Positions 1-6,345 of a stretch of 10,075 bases of DNA are shown here, in pieces. The stretch spans positions 1 through 10,075 of the forward strand of contig JACMMM010000014.1 of assembly GCA_014379065.1 (NCBI GenBank), written 5' to 3'. Each line of letters begins with the position of its first letter. Position 1 is the stretch's first letter. A program made the position numbers and the translations under genes. Source of the stretch: Saprospiraceae bacterium (GTDB taxonomy: Bacteria; Bacteroidota; Bacteroidia; Chitinophagales; Saprospiraceae). Below the pieces are notes generated by a model. The model was given only the letters and a program-made list of their open reading frames with translations. It was not told where the DNA came from and did not search any database.

Positions 1-419
1 AAATATCTAGATTTAGTAACTACCGCCACGGGTTGCTTGAGTTTTTATTGGCAAATAACACAAGTATCAAAGTTATTGTTGATGAAGAGCCTAATGAGGA
101 TTCAAAGTCTGTAAATGCTACTACCAATGCCTTTGAGTTATTGAAAACATTTTCTAAAACCGTAAGAATTGGCAGTAAGATTCAAATGCGAAAGGTTTCA
201 AACTTAAACAATGTTAATGCCCTTATTCAAGGGGAATTGCAATATAAGGATGTCCATTTTGCTGTTAGTACTGAAAATATGTATCGCTTGGAATTAGATT
301 CCAAGTTACACTTTGCCGAATGTTCATTTAATGGGAAAGAGACGTCAAATACACTTATAAACATCTTTGACAAGATGTTTTTGGATCAAGATGGGCTTTA
401 TACTATGCCAATTAATTGA
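1..419 (+). CDS. C-terminal part of an unrecognised accessory protein (5' end outside window)
   Basis: The frame is open from the first complete codon at base 3 to the TAA at 417-419, with no stop at the left edge. The gene therefore almost certainly starts outside the window, and the in-frame TTG at 33 is not needed as a start. About 138 residues are visible. They begin with a helical stretch (YRHGLLEFLL), followed by a hydrophobic beta strand (IKVIVDE), a polar middle, and an end with the pattern YRLELD...AECSFN...LINIFDKMF. That end (a strand with R-x-E, then Ala/Asn, then an amphipathic helix with FDxxF) faintly recalls the C-terminal region of phospholipase D-like proteins of accessory loci. 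This is a weak impression and no catalytic motif is visible. Base composition is AT-rich like the next gene, 32 bp downstream on the same strand, suggesting one operon of foreign origin. Function is unknown. Confidence 0.75.
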   Translation, partial: ISRFSNYRHGLLEFLLANNTSIKVIVDEEPNEDSKSVNATTNAFELLKTFSKTVRIGSKIQMRKVSNLNNVNALIQGELQYKDVHFAVSTENMYRLELDSKLHFAECSFNGKETSNTLINIFDKMFLDQDGLYTMPIN

Positions 420-451
420 CAAGTAGGCATTAGGATATTATTTTTTAGGTT

Positions 452-1255
452 ATGATTGACAATGTGCTTCTTTTTTTTCAGCCTGTAATAAAAACCCTTT
501 CAATTTCAGGTTTTTCCTCCATATTTGAAGCCTTTATGGCTGTTGGCTTTGCATTTTATGTGCTTACAAAAATTGACGATTTTTTAAGTTCTACGCTTGG
601 GGTAGAATCTCGTACAGATCAATCAATCACAGCCACTATTAATAGTAATATTGAGTTAACCAAAGAATTAATAGAAGAATCAAGAACTAAAAATGAAACA
701 GACCTTGCATTGGATATATCAGAACATGAAAGTTCTCTAATAAATCTCAAAATAGAAATCGAAGAAGAGCGATTTCGTATTATCCACAACGCTAGGTTTT
801 ATTTCCTTTTGCTGGGTTTTCACTCTTTAACTATGTTGGTCTTTTGTGGCATGGAAGACTATTGTATCAATATATATCCCGATAAATATAAAAAATGTTT
901 TTATTCTGCTTTACTCTTTGCTAATATTTATTTTATAATTGCCAATATCCTTTTAACATCTTTTACTTTTCAACATAGAAAAGATGAACCTATTGTTGGG
1001 AAAATATTACTTTCATTGTCTTTATTGGTAATTATAATTTTCACAGGGATTATCTCTAAAGCAGATTTGATTCCTGTAGAAATATTGATAAGCATCTCTA
1101 TCATTTCCATTGGAGTGCCTTTTGTCCTTATTTTAAATCGCCACGCAAAATTCAAATACATCTTGCGAAAAGGACTGTTTGAGAACAGGGTTCAAGAAAT
1201 TAGAACTAAAATTGGGAGAGCAAAAATAAAATTAAGCAAGATCGCTATTCCCTAA
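452..1255 (+). CDS. Five-helix membrane protein with a helical insert, unknown function
   Basis: The product is 267 residues and I do not recognise the family. Hydrophobic segments are seen at about 20-40, 115-134, 150-173, 182-203 and 208-228, so it should be an integral inner-membrane protein. Between the first and second segments (about 55-112) lies a charged, Glu/Lys-rich stretch with heptad-like spacing, probably a long helix or coiled coil. The C-terminal tail after residue 229 is strongly basic (many Lys and Arg), which would favour a cytoplasmic tail by the positive-inside rule. No signal peptide or enzyme motif is seen. The ATG at 452 has only a poor AGG a few bases upstream, as is usual in Bacteroidota. 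It follows the preceding gene after 32 bp on the same strand, shares its AT-rich composition, and ends 15 bp before the convergent rpoN stop. Membrane partner or effector of an accessory pair is a guess only. Confidence 0.8.
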   Translation: MIDNVLLFFQPVIKTLSISGFSSIFEAFMAVGFAFYVLTKIDDFLSSTLGVESRTDQSITATINSNIELTKELIEESRTKNETDLALDISEHESSLINLKIEIEEERFRIIHNARFYFLLLGFHSLTMLVFCGMEDYCINIYPDKYKKCFYSALLFANIYFIIANILLTSFTFQHRKDEPIVGKILLSLSLLVIIIFTGIISKADLIPVEILISISIISIGVPFVLILNRHAKFKYILRKGLFENRVQEIRTKIGRAKIKLSKIAIP

Positions 1256-1264
1256 CCCGATCTT
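1238..1264. terminator. Weak hairpin between convergent genes
   Basis: AAGATCG at 1238-1244 is complementary to CGATCTT at 1258-1264, with a 13-nt loop containing the stop codon of the membrane protein gene. It sits exactly where that gene and rpoN converge, so it could serve both directions. No run of T follows on either strand, so the call is weak. Confidence 0.3.
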
Positions 1265-1270
1265 CTATTG

Positions 1271-2935
1271 CTACAACCCCTTCCGCAACCGCGCCACCGG
1301 AATATTCAACTGCTCCCGGTACTTCGCCACGGTGCGCCGCGCGATGTTGTAGCCTTTTTTCATCAGGATCGTTTTGAGTTTTTCATCGGAAAGCGGGCGG
1401 CGCTTGTGCTCTTCGGCGATGACTTCCGAGAGAATTTTTTTCACTTCCAGCGTAGACACTTCCTCGCCGTCCTGCGTGCTGAGGCTCTCGGAGAAAAACT
1501 CTTTGAGGCGCTTGGTGCCAAATTCCGTCTGCACATATTTGGAGTTCGCCACCCGGCTCACGGTCGAGATATCAAGGCTCGTCACATCGGCGATATCCTT
1601 GAGAATCATAGGTCTTATCTTCTTTTGGTCGCCCGTGAGGAAATACTCTTCCTGATGTTTGAGGATCGCGCCCATGGTGAGCATCATGGTTTGTTGGCGC
1701 TGTTTGATGGCATCAATGAACCACTTGGCGGAGTCTATTTTTTGCTTAATGAAAAGCACAGCCTCCTTTTCTTTCTTGTTGGCGCGACGCCCGTGCCGAC
1801 CGTCGTGGAAGGCTTTGAGCATATCGCGGTATTGGTCATTGATGCGTAGGTCGGGGGCATTGCGGGCATTGAGTGTGAGTTCGAGTTCGCCGTCGCGGTT
1901 GCTCACAATGTAATCGGGCACCACATAGTTGTGGGCGCGGTCACCTTTGGAGGCGAAGCCACTCGCGGGTTTGGGATTGAGTTTGAGAATCTCGTTGATG
2001 GCATCTCGGAGATCTTCCTCTTCGATGCCGAGTTGGCGACAGAGTTTGGGATAGTGTTTTTTGGTAAACTCGTCAAAATATTGGTCAATGATGCGCAGTG
2101 CGATCTGGACCACGAGCTTACCTTCATGAGATAGCGAGTCGTCATCCTGTCGGAGGCGGTATTGGAGCTGGAGAATCAAGCATTCCCGGAGGTCGCGCGC
2201 GGCAATGCCAGGAGGGTCGAAACGCTGTATTTTTTGAAGGATTTGCTTGATTTCCTTTTCGTGTGTGCTGATGTTTTGGCTGAAAAGCAGGTCGTCCACC
2301 ATGGCCGAAGGATCGCGGCGGAGGTAGCCATCGTCGTCAATAGAGCCGATAATCTGAAGGGCGATGGCGTGTTCGCGCTCATCGTCAAGTTTGAGCATGC
2401 CCAGCTGTTGCTCCAAATATTCGTGGAAAGTGTTCTCAAAGGCCAGCGGAACCTGTTTGTCCTCCTGATCGCCGCCCCGGCTGTCGTCGCGGGTTTTGTA
2501 CGTGGAGGGGTCGTCTTCGATGAAGTCAATCAGATAATCATCCAAATCAGGCCCGTCGTCGTCGCGGAGTGCGGTGGCTTCTTCCTCCGCGTATTCATCG
2601 GCGGTCTCGCGTTCGATTTCCTCAAATGCTTCATCGTTCACAGGGCTAAGATCACCCCCCAAATCGTCGTCCGTTTGGCCGCTCTCGACTTTTTGTTCGC
2701 GCTCGTAATAACTCAGGTCAGCATCGGAAAGGTCCATATCGCTCAGGCCCTCGGAAAGATCGGCCGTTTCATCCCCTTCTTCGAGGGCAGGGTTGGCTTC
2801 AAGCTCTTCTTCAATACGTTGTTCAAGGGTAGCTGTTGGAATTTGCAGCAGTTTCATCAATTGAATCTGCTGGGGGGAGAGTTTTTGCTGTAGTTTTTGA
2901 GAGAGCGACTGCCTCGGTCCGTATGAAGATGCCAT
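1271..2935 (-). CDS. rpoN: RNA polymerase sigma-54 factor RpoN
   Basis: This is sigma-54, which directs core RNA polymerase to -24/-12 promoters and needs an ATP-dependent enhancer-binding activator to open DNA. The 554-residue product shows all regions in order. Residues 8-50 form the Gln/Leu-rich activator-interacting region (KLSPQQIQLMKLLQIP, ending EANPALEE). Residues 51-165 form a strongly acidic region II. The core-binding domain follows with GSIDDDGYL (197-205), FDPPGIAARDLRECL (239-253) and LNPKPASGF (319-327). The helix-turn-helix area (about 441-481) has ISTVSRVANSKYVQT and GTKRLKEFF. The RpoN box ARRTVAKYRE at 532-541 reads the -24 element. It is longer than the common 480-500 residues because of the acidic insert. 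The ATG at 2935 gives the expected N terminus. No enhancer-binding protein gene is next to it. A leader of about 100 bp with a hairpin lies upstream. Identification is very secure. Confidence 0.98.
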   Translation of the reverse strand: MASSYGPRQSLSQKLQQKLSPQQIQLMKLLQIPTATLEQRIEEELEANPALEEGDETADLSEGLSDMDLSDADLSYYEREQKVESGQTDDDLGGDLSPVNDEAFEEIERETADEYAEEEATALRDDDGPDLDDYLIDFIEDDPSTYKTRDDSRGGDQEDKQVPLAFENTFHEYLEQQLGMLKLDDEREHAIALQIIGSIDDDGYLRRDPSAMVDDLLFSQNISTHEKEIKQILQKIQRFDPPGIAARDLRECLILQLQYRLRQDDDSLSHEGKLVVQIALRIIDQYFDEFTKKHYPKLCRQLGIEEEDLRDAINEILKLNPKPASGFASKGDRAHNYVVPDYIVSNRDGELELTLNARNAPDLRINDQYRDMLKAFHDGRHGRRANKKEKEAVLFIKQKIDSAKWFIDAIKQRQQTMMLTMGAILKHQEEYFLTGDQKKIRPMILKDIADVTSLDISTVSRVANSKYVQTEFGTKRLKEFFSESLSTQDGEEVSTLEVKKILSEVIAEEHKRRPLSDEKLKTILMKKGYNIARRTVAKYREQLNIPVARLRKGL

Positions 2936-2998
2936 TGAACGATTAGAATGTTTTCGGTTTGAAGGCTCGGGGGTTTATAGCACACACTAAACGGGACT

Positions 2999-3025
2999 AA
3001 AAACGGCCTTAACAAATAAAAGGCC
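2999..3025 (-). terminator. Terminator-like hairpin with T5, between ogt and rpoN
   Basis: Read on the - strand, GGCCTT (3025-3020), a 9-nt loop and AAGGCC (3010-3005) are followed by G and TTTTT (3003-2999). This is a short GC-containing stem with a T run, as in an intrinsic terminator. It is about 200 bp past the ogt stop and about 65 bp before the rpoN start. It could end ogt transcripts, or act as an attenuator if rpoN starts at the -7 element near 3053-3060. The stem is only 6 bp. Confidence 0.4.
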
Positions 3026-3052
3026 AACTTTAGATTGGATAGCGTTTCTAAG

Positions 3053-3060
3053 CAAACGTA
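3053..3060 (-). promoter_or_regulatory. Candidate Bacteroidota -7 element for rpoN
   Basis: On the - strand the sequence reads TACGTTTG, a full match to the Bacteroidota -7 consensus TAnnTTTG. It would start transcription near 3046 and give a leader of about 110 nt before rpoN, including the hairpin at 3025-3005. No convincing TTTG -33 element was found at the usual spacing, so this is tentative. Confidence 0.35.
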
Positions 3061-3194
3061 AATGGGGTGAAAATCAAGTTTTTTTGTCTAAAAGACTGAT
3101 TTTCAATTTTTAAAGAAAAGCATTTTTTAAAAAACCGTGCGCAAAATTAGTTGAAAATATTTGGCAAGGATACAGCAATTTTCTCTTTTGAGGG

Positions 3195-3222
3195 AACCGT
3201 TTAACTTTTGCAAAAAGCGGTT
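3195..3222 (-). other. AT-rich hairpin just after the ogt stop
   Basis: AACCG (3195-3199) pairs with CGGTT (3218-3222) around a nearly self-complementary CTTTTGCAAAAAG (3205-3217). On the - strand it begins 7 bases past the ogt stop. GTTAAAC also occurs twice here. There is no T run, so a terminator role is uncertain. The rest of the 293-bp gap 2936-3228 is AT-rich and holds no gene that I can support. Confidence 0.3.
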
Positions 3223-3228
3223 TAACAT

Positions 3229-3744
3229 TCAAAACAACTCTCCCTGTTGCGCAAACCTCACCGGGTTTTCGTGCCGAAGCAGTAGCATTTTGGTGTCAAG
3301 GCCATAGAAATAGCCCCTCAACTCGCCCGCTTTGCCAATCACCCGGTGGCAAGGCACCACGATTGCGATGGGGTTGCTGCGGTTGGCCATGCCCACGGCC
3401 CGCACGGCGGCGGGGTTGCCCACACGTTCTGCGATGTCGGAATAGCTCACGGTGGTGCCAAAAGGGATCTTGACCAATTCAGCCCACACTTGTCGCTGAA
3501 AATCGGGTGCGCCGCCCCAATCCAATTTCAGGTCAAAGGTTTTCCTTGCTCCCGCGAAGTATTCCGCAACCTGCCGGGCACACTCTGCTACCGGATGGTT
3601 TTCGAACATTTCGGTAACCTCCTTGGCACTGGGGTCGGCAGAAGTTTCTCGGTTGTCGCAGAGTTGGGCCGTACGCACGCCGAGCTCGCTGCCGGTAATT
3701 TCCATGTGTCCAATGGGGGTCGGAATGATGTACCTGATAAGCAT
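3229..3744 (-). CDS. ogt: Methylated-DNA--protein-cysteine S-methyltransferase
   Basis: This is a suicide DNA repair protein that moves the alkyl group from O6-alkylguanine (and O4-alkylthymine) to its own cysteine and is then inactive. The product is 171 residues, typical for the Ogt/MGMT type without an AdaA domain. Residues 1-75 match the variable N-terminal domain (IRYIIPTPIGHMEI). The C-terminal DNA-binding domain starts with FQRQVWAEL and IPFGTTVSYSDIA (82-105), then GNPAAVRAVGMANRSNP (109-125, with the helix-turn-helix and the Arg finger). The active site PCHRV follows at 131-135, with Cys132 as acceptor. GYFYGLDTK (144-152) is the Bacteroidota-like form of the loop after the active site. 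All key residues are present, so it should be active. The ATG at 3744 gives a normal N terminus. It lies upstream of rpoN on the same strand, separated by 293 bp, and is probably its own unit. Confidence 0.96.
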   Translation of the reverse strand: MLIRYIIPTPIGHMEITGSELGVRTAQLCDNRETSADPSAKEVTEMFENHPVAECARQVAEYFAGARKTFDLKLDWGGAPDFQRQVWAELVKIPFGTTVSYSDIAERVGNPAAVRAVGMANRSNPIAIVVPCHRVIGKAGELRGYFYGLDTKMLLLRHENPVRFAQQGELF

Positions 3745-3771
3745 ACAAGGGAGAGTTAAAACGGAAAACTT

Positions 3772-3928
3772 GATTGATGATTGACGATTACATGAGTGTT
3801 GATTTTTGATGTAATGTTCGATTTATTGAAGTGTAATGGATGATGTTTTGCAAGAGTACCTATCCAAAATATTTCCATCCTACATTTCCATCAAAAATCA
3901 ACAATCATGTATTAGTCATTCATCAATC
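3772..3928. repeat. 40-bp imperfect inverted repeat filling the ogt / lipoprotein gap
   Basis: The left arm 3772-3811 (starting GATTGATGATTGACGATTAC) is the reverse complement of the right arm 3889-3928 at 36 of 40 positions by my base-by-base comparison. The 77-bp centre (3812-3888) is AT-rich and has no gene. The element occupies most of the 197-bp gap between ogt (start 3744) and the lipoprotein gene (stop 3942). It could be a MITE-like element with terminal inverted repeats or a long structured transcript end. I see no clear target-site duplication at its edges. Confidence 0.7.
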
Positions 3929-3941
3929 AAAAAAAGAATAT

Positions 3942-4739
3942 TCAATTGATCCACTTGGTTTTATCCGCGAGCGAACCCAACTGCTCCCAGGTCAGCAGCA
4001 CATCTCCCGCACCCACGGCGTAGGGCGCGATTTCATAGGCATTGTAGAAAAACCGGATGCCTTCTGCTGCCACGCCGACGTTGGCGGGCATGGGTATCTG
4101 TTTGATCTCGGGGTAAACCACGTCGCCCAACGGGTCGGTCTCTTTCAGCCCTTTTAGGATCTTGTAAGCCTTTTCGAGTGCGGGACGTACAGCGTTGGTG
4201 TCGCTTACCAAATCCGTGATTTCCAAGGGTTTTGCACCTTTCGTGAGGTCATAAGAGAGCAACAAACCAAAAGGATTGGGATGTGCGCCGCCAGTGAAAG
4301 AGTAGCCATCCATTTGAATGGTTACGACTTTGGAATTCAACAAAGAAACGGTGTCTGTGATTTCGGTCGAATAGCCCATGCTGATTTCCGGGATGTCTTT
4401 CAGGTCGTCCGTAAACATTTGAATGAACTGCTGGCCAGCCGAATCGAGGGCTTGAGCGAAGGACGACTGCCCATTTCCGCCCACTGCACTGAGCACGTAA
4501 TTTTGCACCGATTTGTTCAATGCCTCCGCAGTGGCTGCATCGCCGCCCGAAAAAACAGGGTACGAGATTTTAAACGCCGCGCACAGGTCTTTGGCCTCGT
4601 CCACACAATGCCGTTTGGAAAATTGGCCGCTCCCTGCTTTCATCGAAGTGGCGGTTTGGGGGGCCGTGTCTTTGGGTTTACAACAAAAGAGCGCGAGCGC
4701 ACAAAAAGCCACGAGGGCAGGTAAAAAAAGTTTTCTCAT
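3942..4739 (-). CDS. DUF3298 (RsiV-like) envelope lipoprotein
   Basis: The 265-residue product starts with a basic, hydrophobic signal sequence that ends in a Cys-Cys pair (19-20), then KPKDTAPQ. This suggests lipid attachment, although the lipobox LFC-C is not a typical one. The mature part has a DUF4163-like N-terminal half (from FKISYPVF, about 56-145). The DUF3298 C-terminal domain is marked by YSFTGGAHPN (146-155) and FFYNAYEIAPYAVG (230-243), the two hallmark motifs. This domain pair is known from PdaC-type proteins and from the extracytoplasmic part of the anti-sigma factor RsiV, which binds lysozyme. There is no transmembrane anti-sigma segment here, so an anti-sigma role is not implied. 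The substrate or ligand is unknown. Start is ATG 4739, which precedes the signal directly. It is on the same strand as the beta-barrel genes upstream but separated by a strong hairpin. Confidence 0.88.
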   Translation of the reverse strand: MRKLFLPALVAFCALALFCCKPKDTAPQTATSMKAGSGQFSKRHCVDEAKDLCAAFKISYPVFSGGDAATAEALNKSVQNYVLSAVGGNGQSSFAQALDSAGQQFIQMFTDDLKDIPEISMGYSTEITDTVSLLNSKVVTIQMDGYSFTGGAHPNPFGLLLSYDLTKGAKPLEITDLVSDTNAVRPALEKAYKILKGLKETDPLGDVVYPEIKQIPMPANVGVAAEGIRFFYNAYEIAPYAVGAGDVLLTWEQLGSLADKTKWIN

Positions 4740-4768
4740 AAAAAATTTACGGGTGAAAAATTCGGGGG

Positions 4769-4776
4769 CGAAAGTA
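4769..4776 (-). promoter_or_regulatory. Candidate -7 element for the DUF3298 lipoprotein gene
   Basis: On the - strand it reads TACTTTCG, one mismatch from TAnnTTTG. It lies about 30 bp before the ATG at 4739, giving a leader of roughly 23 nt, and directly after the large hairpin that would end the upstream unit. No -33 element was recognised. Confidence 0.35.
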
Positions 4777-4785
4777 AGTCTGTTG

Positions 4786-4833
4786 TTGAGAATGTTGAGG
4801 TGTTGAGGTGTTGAGGATGTTGAGATCGTTGAG
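4786..4833 (+). repeat. GTTGAG short tandem repeat
   Basis: Five tandem units of 8-9 bp end in GTTGAG: TTGAG AATGTTGAG, GTGTTGAG, GTGTTGAG, GATGTTGAG and ATCGTTGAG. The units form the left arm of the hairpin at 4799-4875. Only part of the tract has complementary copies on the other arm, so the arms differ in unit number. Confidence 0.6.
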
Positions 4834-4875
4834 CGAAGCCTCTCAACGATCTCAACATTCTAAACCCTCAACACC
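4799..4875 (-). terminator. Large stable hairpin after the beta-barrel genes
   Basis: The core stem pairs 4815-4833 with 4842-4860 (18 of 19 matches) over an 8-nt loop. An outer stem pairs GGTGTTGAGG (4799-4808) with CCTCAACACC (4866-4875). It begins 3 bases after the stop codon of the downstream beta-barrel gene (4879) in the - direction. Position and strength suggest a transcript end or RNA-stabilising 3' structure for that unit. A T tract is missing, so it is not a textbook intrinsic terminator. Confidence 0.55.
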
Positions 4876-4878
4876 CAA

Positions 4879-5508
4879 TTAAAACATATAAACCGACTGA
4901 AAATACAAACAGTGCTGGTTCCAACTTTTTCCTCCGCGTGGAGAAGTTCGAGAATCATAAAGCAGCACCAGCGAGCGATTCCAACGCACGGTGAAACCCA
5001 AATGCCTGTTGGCAAAAAAATTGGCCCCCAGTACGATACTGAGGTCATTTTTCTTTAGGTAATCGGGGGCAACGCCGTTGAGCCAGTTAAAATCGTCGTC
5101 CACTTTTGAACTGAAAAGTCGGGCGTATGAAAGCCCCGCGTTGAACGAAACCCTGTAAAAATTGAATTTGTCATCGTCATACTCGACAAGCCAATCCTTG
5201 TAATGAAATTGAATGGGCACCTCGATGTAATTGATGGTCAATGCAAAGGGGTTGGGATCATAGTCGCTTGGGATGAGCTCATTCTGGCATCCGCGCTGCG
5301 TAAAGAGGATTTCCATACTGGCCTCCATGGGCGCTTTGAGACGGGTTATAACGCGAAGCCCCCCTTGGAAGCCGAGTTTGTTGTAGCCTGCCGAAAGGTC
5401 GCCGTCAATCTGGGAGGCCGTGAGGCCAAGGACGGCTCCGGCGCTGAAACGGGGTTGAGCAGAAAGGAAGAGCGGAAAGAATGTCAGGAGAAGGAGCGCT
5501 TTTTGCAT
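4879..5508 (-). CDS. Outer-membrane beta-barrel protein (porin-family, PF13568-like), paralogue A
   Basis: The 209-residue product has a signal peptide (residues 1-17, cleavage probably after Ala before QPRF), so it is exported. The rest is alternating hydrophobic strands with Gly and Tyr/Phe/Trp, such as AGAVLGLTASQIDGD, IEVPIQFHYK, AGLSYARLF and GFTVRWNRSLVLLYDS. It ends in Phe (VYMF), the usual signal for BAM-assembled barrels. SQIDGD with YNKLGFQGGLRV is typical of the small Bacteroidota outer_membrane_beta-barrel family. Cys74 and Cys200 are kept in the paralogue and could form a disulfide. No ligand can be named. The gene directly upstream, 68 bp away on the same strand, is about three-quarters identical over the mature protein. 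No -7 element lies in that gap, so both are probably co-transcribed, with the large hairpin at the end. Confidence 0.9.
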   Translation of the reverse strand: MQKALLLLTFFPLFLSAQPRFSAGAVLGLTASQIDGDLSAGYNKLGFQGGLRVITRLKAPMEASMEILFTQRGCQNELIPSDYDPNPFALTINYIEVPIQFHYKDWLVEYDDDKFNFYRVSFNAGLSYARLFSSKVDDDFNWLNGVAPDYLKKNDLSIVLGANFFANRHLGFTVRWNRSLVLLYDSRTSPRGGKSWNQHCLYFQSVYMF

Positions 5509-5576
5509 GATGTAGTTATGTGTTTATAATATGGTCAATGTGTGGCTTTTCAAGGGTACCCTCGAGAATACGATGG

Positions 5577-6218
5577 TCAAAACAGGTAAACCGTCTGGAA
5601 ATACAAACAGCGTCCGTTCCAACTTTTTCCGCCCTGCGGTGAGTTTCGCGAATCATACAGCAGCACGAGCGACTGATTCCAACGTAGGGTGATGCCCGAG
5701 TGCCGGTTGAAAAAAAAATTAGCTCCAAGCACGACGCTAAGGTCATTTTTTTTCAAATAATCAGGCGCCACGCTGTTAAGCCAATTAAAGTCATCGTCCA
5801 CTTTTGAACCGAGCAGGCGGGCGTAAGAAAGCCCGGCATTGACCGAAATCCTGTGAAAGTTGATCTTTGCATCTTCGTGTTCAACGAGCCAATCCTTGAA
5901 GTGCCATTGAATCGGCACTTCGATATAATTGAGTGTCAAGGAATAAGGGGTGGGATCAGTGTCACTGGGGATCAGTTCGTTTTGGCAACCGCGCTGTGCG
6001 TATAGAATTTCCATGCTGGCGTCGCTGCGCCCTTTTAGTCGGGCAATGACCCGGAGTCCGCCGAGAAATCCCAATTTGTTGAAGCCACGAGAAATATCGC
6101 CGTCAATTTGTGAAGCCGAGATGCCTGCCACGACTCCGGCTCGAAAACGGGGTTGGGCGGTTAGAAGCATTGGAAAAAATGCCAGAAGAATTAGGGGGAG
6201 CGTTTTTGTGTGCTTCAT
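5577..6218 (-). CDS. Outer-membrane beta-barrel protein (porin-family, PF13568-like), paralogue B
   Basis: The ATG at 6218 is chosen because it gives a clean signal peptide (MKHTKTLPLILLAFFPMLLTA, cut before QPRF). An in-frame start at 6344 would add 42 residues without signal-peptide character and run across the divergent promoter region. The product is 213 residues. It aligns without gaps to paralogue A from QPRF to the end, with about 45 differences in about 190 positions by my count. Conserved blocks include TLNYIEVPIQ, AGLSYARL, SKVDDDFNWLN and VAPDYLKKNDLS. Both cysteines of paralogue A are kept and the chain ends VYLF. It should be an outer-membrane eight-strand-type barrel of unknown role. 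It is probably the first gene of the pair. Upstream, 127 bp separate it from a divergent small gene, with an operator-like dyad in between. Confidence 0.9.
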   Translation of the reverse strand: MKHTKTLPLILLAFFPMLLTAQPRFRAGVVAGISASQIDGDISRGFNKLGFLGGLRVIARLKGRSDASMEILYAQRGCQNELIPSDTDPTPYSLTLNYIEVPIQWHFKDWLVEHEDAKINFHRISVNAGLSYARLLGSKVDDDFNWLNSVAPDYLKKNDLSVVLGANFFFNRHSGITLRWNQSLVLLYDSRNSPQGGKSWNGRCLYFQTVYLF

Positions 6219-6262
6219 AACATGGGCAATGTGTTTAAATATGGACGGGGCATTCAACTTCT

Positions 6263-6289
6263 CGAAAGTTTGAAACTTTCGGAAAGTTT
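6263..6289. promoter_or_regulatory. Operator-like dyad with a third half-site in the divergent promoter region
   Basis: CGAAAGTTT (6263-6271), one base, and AAACTTTCG (6273-6281) form a perfect 9-bp dyad. A third GAAAGTTT follows immediately (6282-6289). The site lies midway between the starts of the divergent genes at 6218 (-) and 6346 (+) and just upstream of a TAnnTTTG match. A repressor or activator site is a reasonable inference. The binding protein is unknown. Confidence 0.5.
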
Positions 6290-6304
6290 GGGCTTCGAGC
6301 GTGG

Positions 6305-6312
6305 TATTTTTG
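6305..6312 (+). promoter_or_regulatory. Candidate -7 element for the small + strand gene
   Basis: TATTTTTG matches TAnnTTTG and would give a start near 6319, about 27 nt before the ATG at 6346. A TTTG at 6287-6290 is a possible -33 element, but its spacing of 14 bp is shorter than usual. It overlaps the end of the dyad cluster. Confidence 0.4.
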
Positions 6313-6345
6313 CCCCACAAAATTGCTGCGAAAACCCGAGACAAT

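Noticed and set aside
2162..2893. Long + strand open frame opposite rpoN (243 codons), and other + frames opposite rpoN and the TPR gene
   Set aside because: These are antisense shadows of strongly supported coding genes in GC-richer DNA; they show no family motif.
3163..3176. Sigma-54 type GG-N10-GC promoter (TTGGCAAGGATACAGCA)
   Set aside because: It has the spacing but poor flanks, and points + toward the 3' end of ogt, with no gene to drive.
4281..4724. + strand open frames opposite the DUF3298 gene
   Set aside because: The - strand frame carries a signal sequence and both DUF3298 motifs; the + frames have none.
5554..5566. GGGTACCC and CTCGAG palindromes in the gap between the beta-barrel genes
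   Set aside because: Short palindromes of this size occur by chance; no further structure or -7 element accompanies them.
6219..6344. Upstream in-frame start at 6344 for beta-barrel paralogue B
   Set aside because: It would add 42 residues before a perfect signal peptide and cover the divergent promoter and dyad; ATG 6218 fits the paralogue's N terminus.
6301..6345. GTG start at 6301 for the small + strand gene
   Set aside because: It lies upstream of the likely -7 element at 6305-6312; ATG 6346 is a better start.
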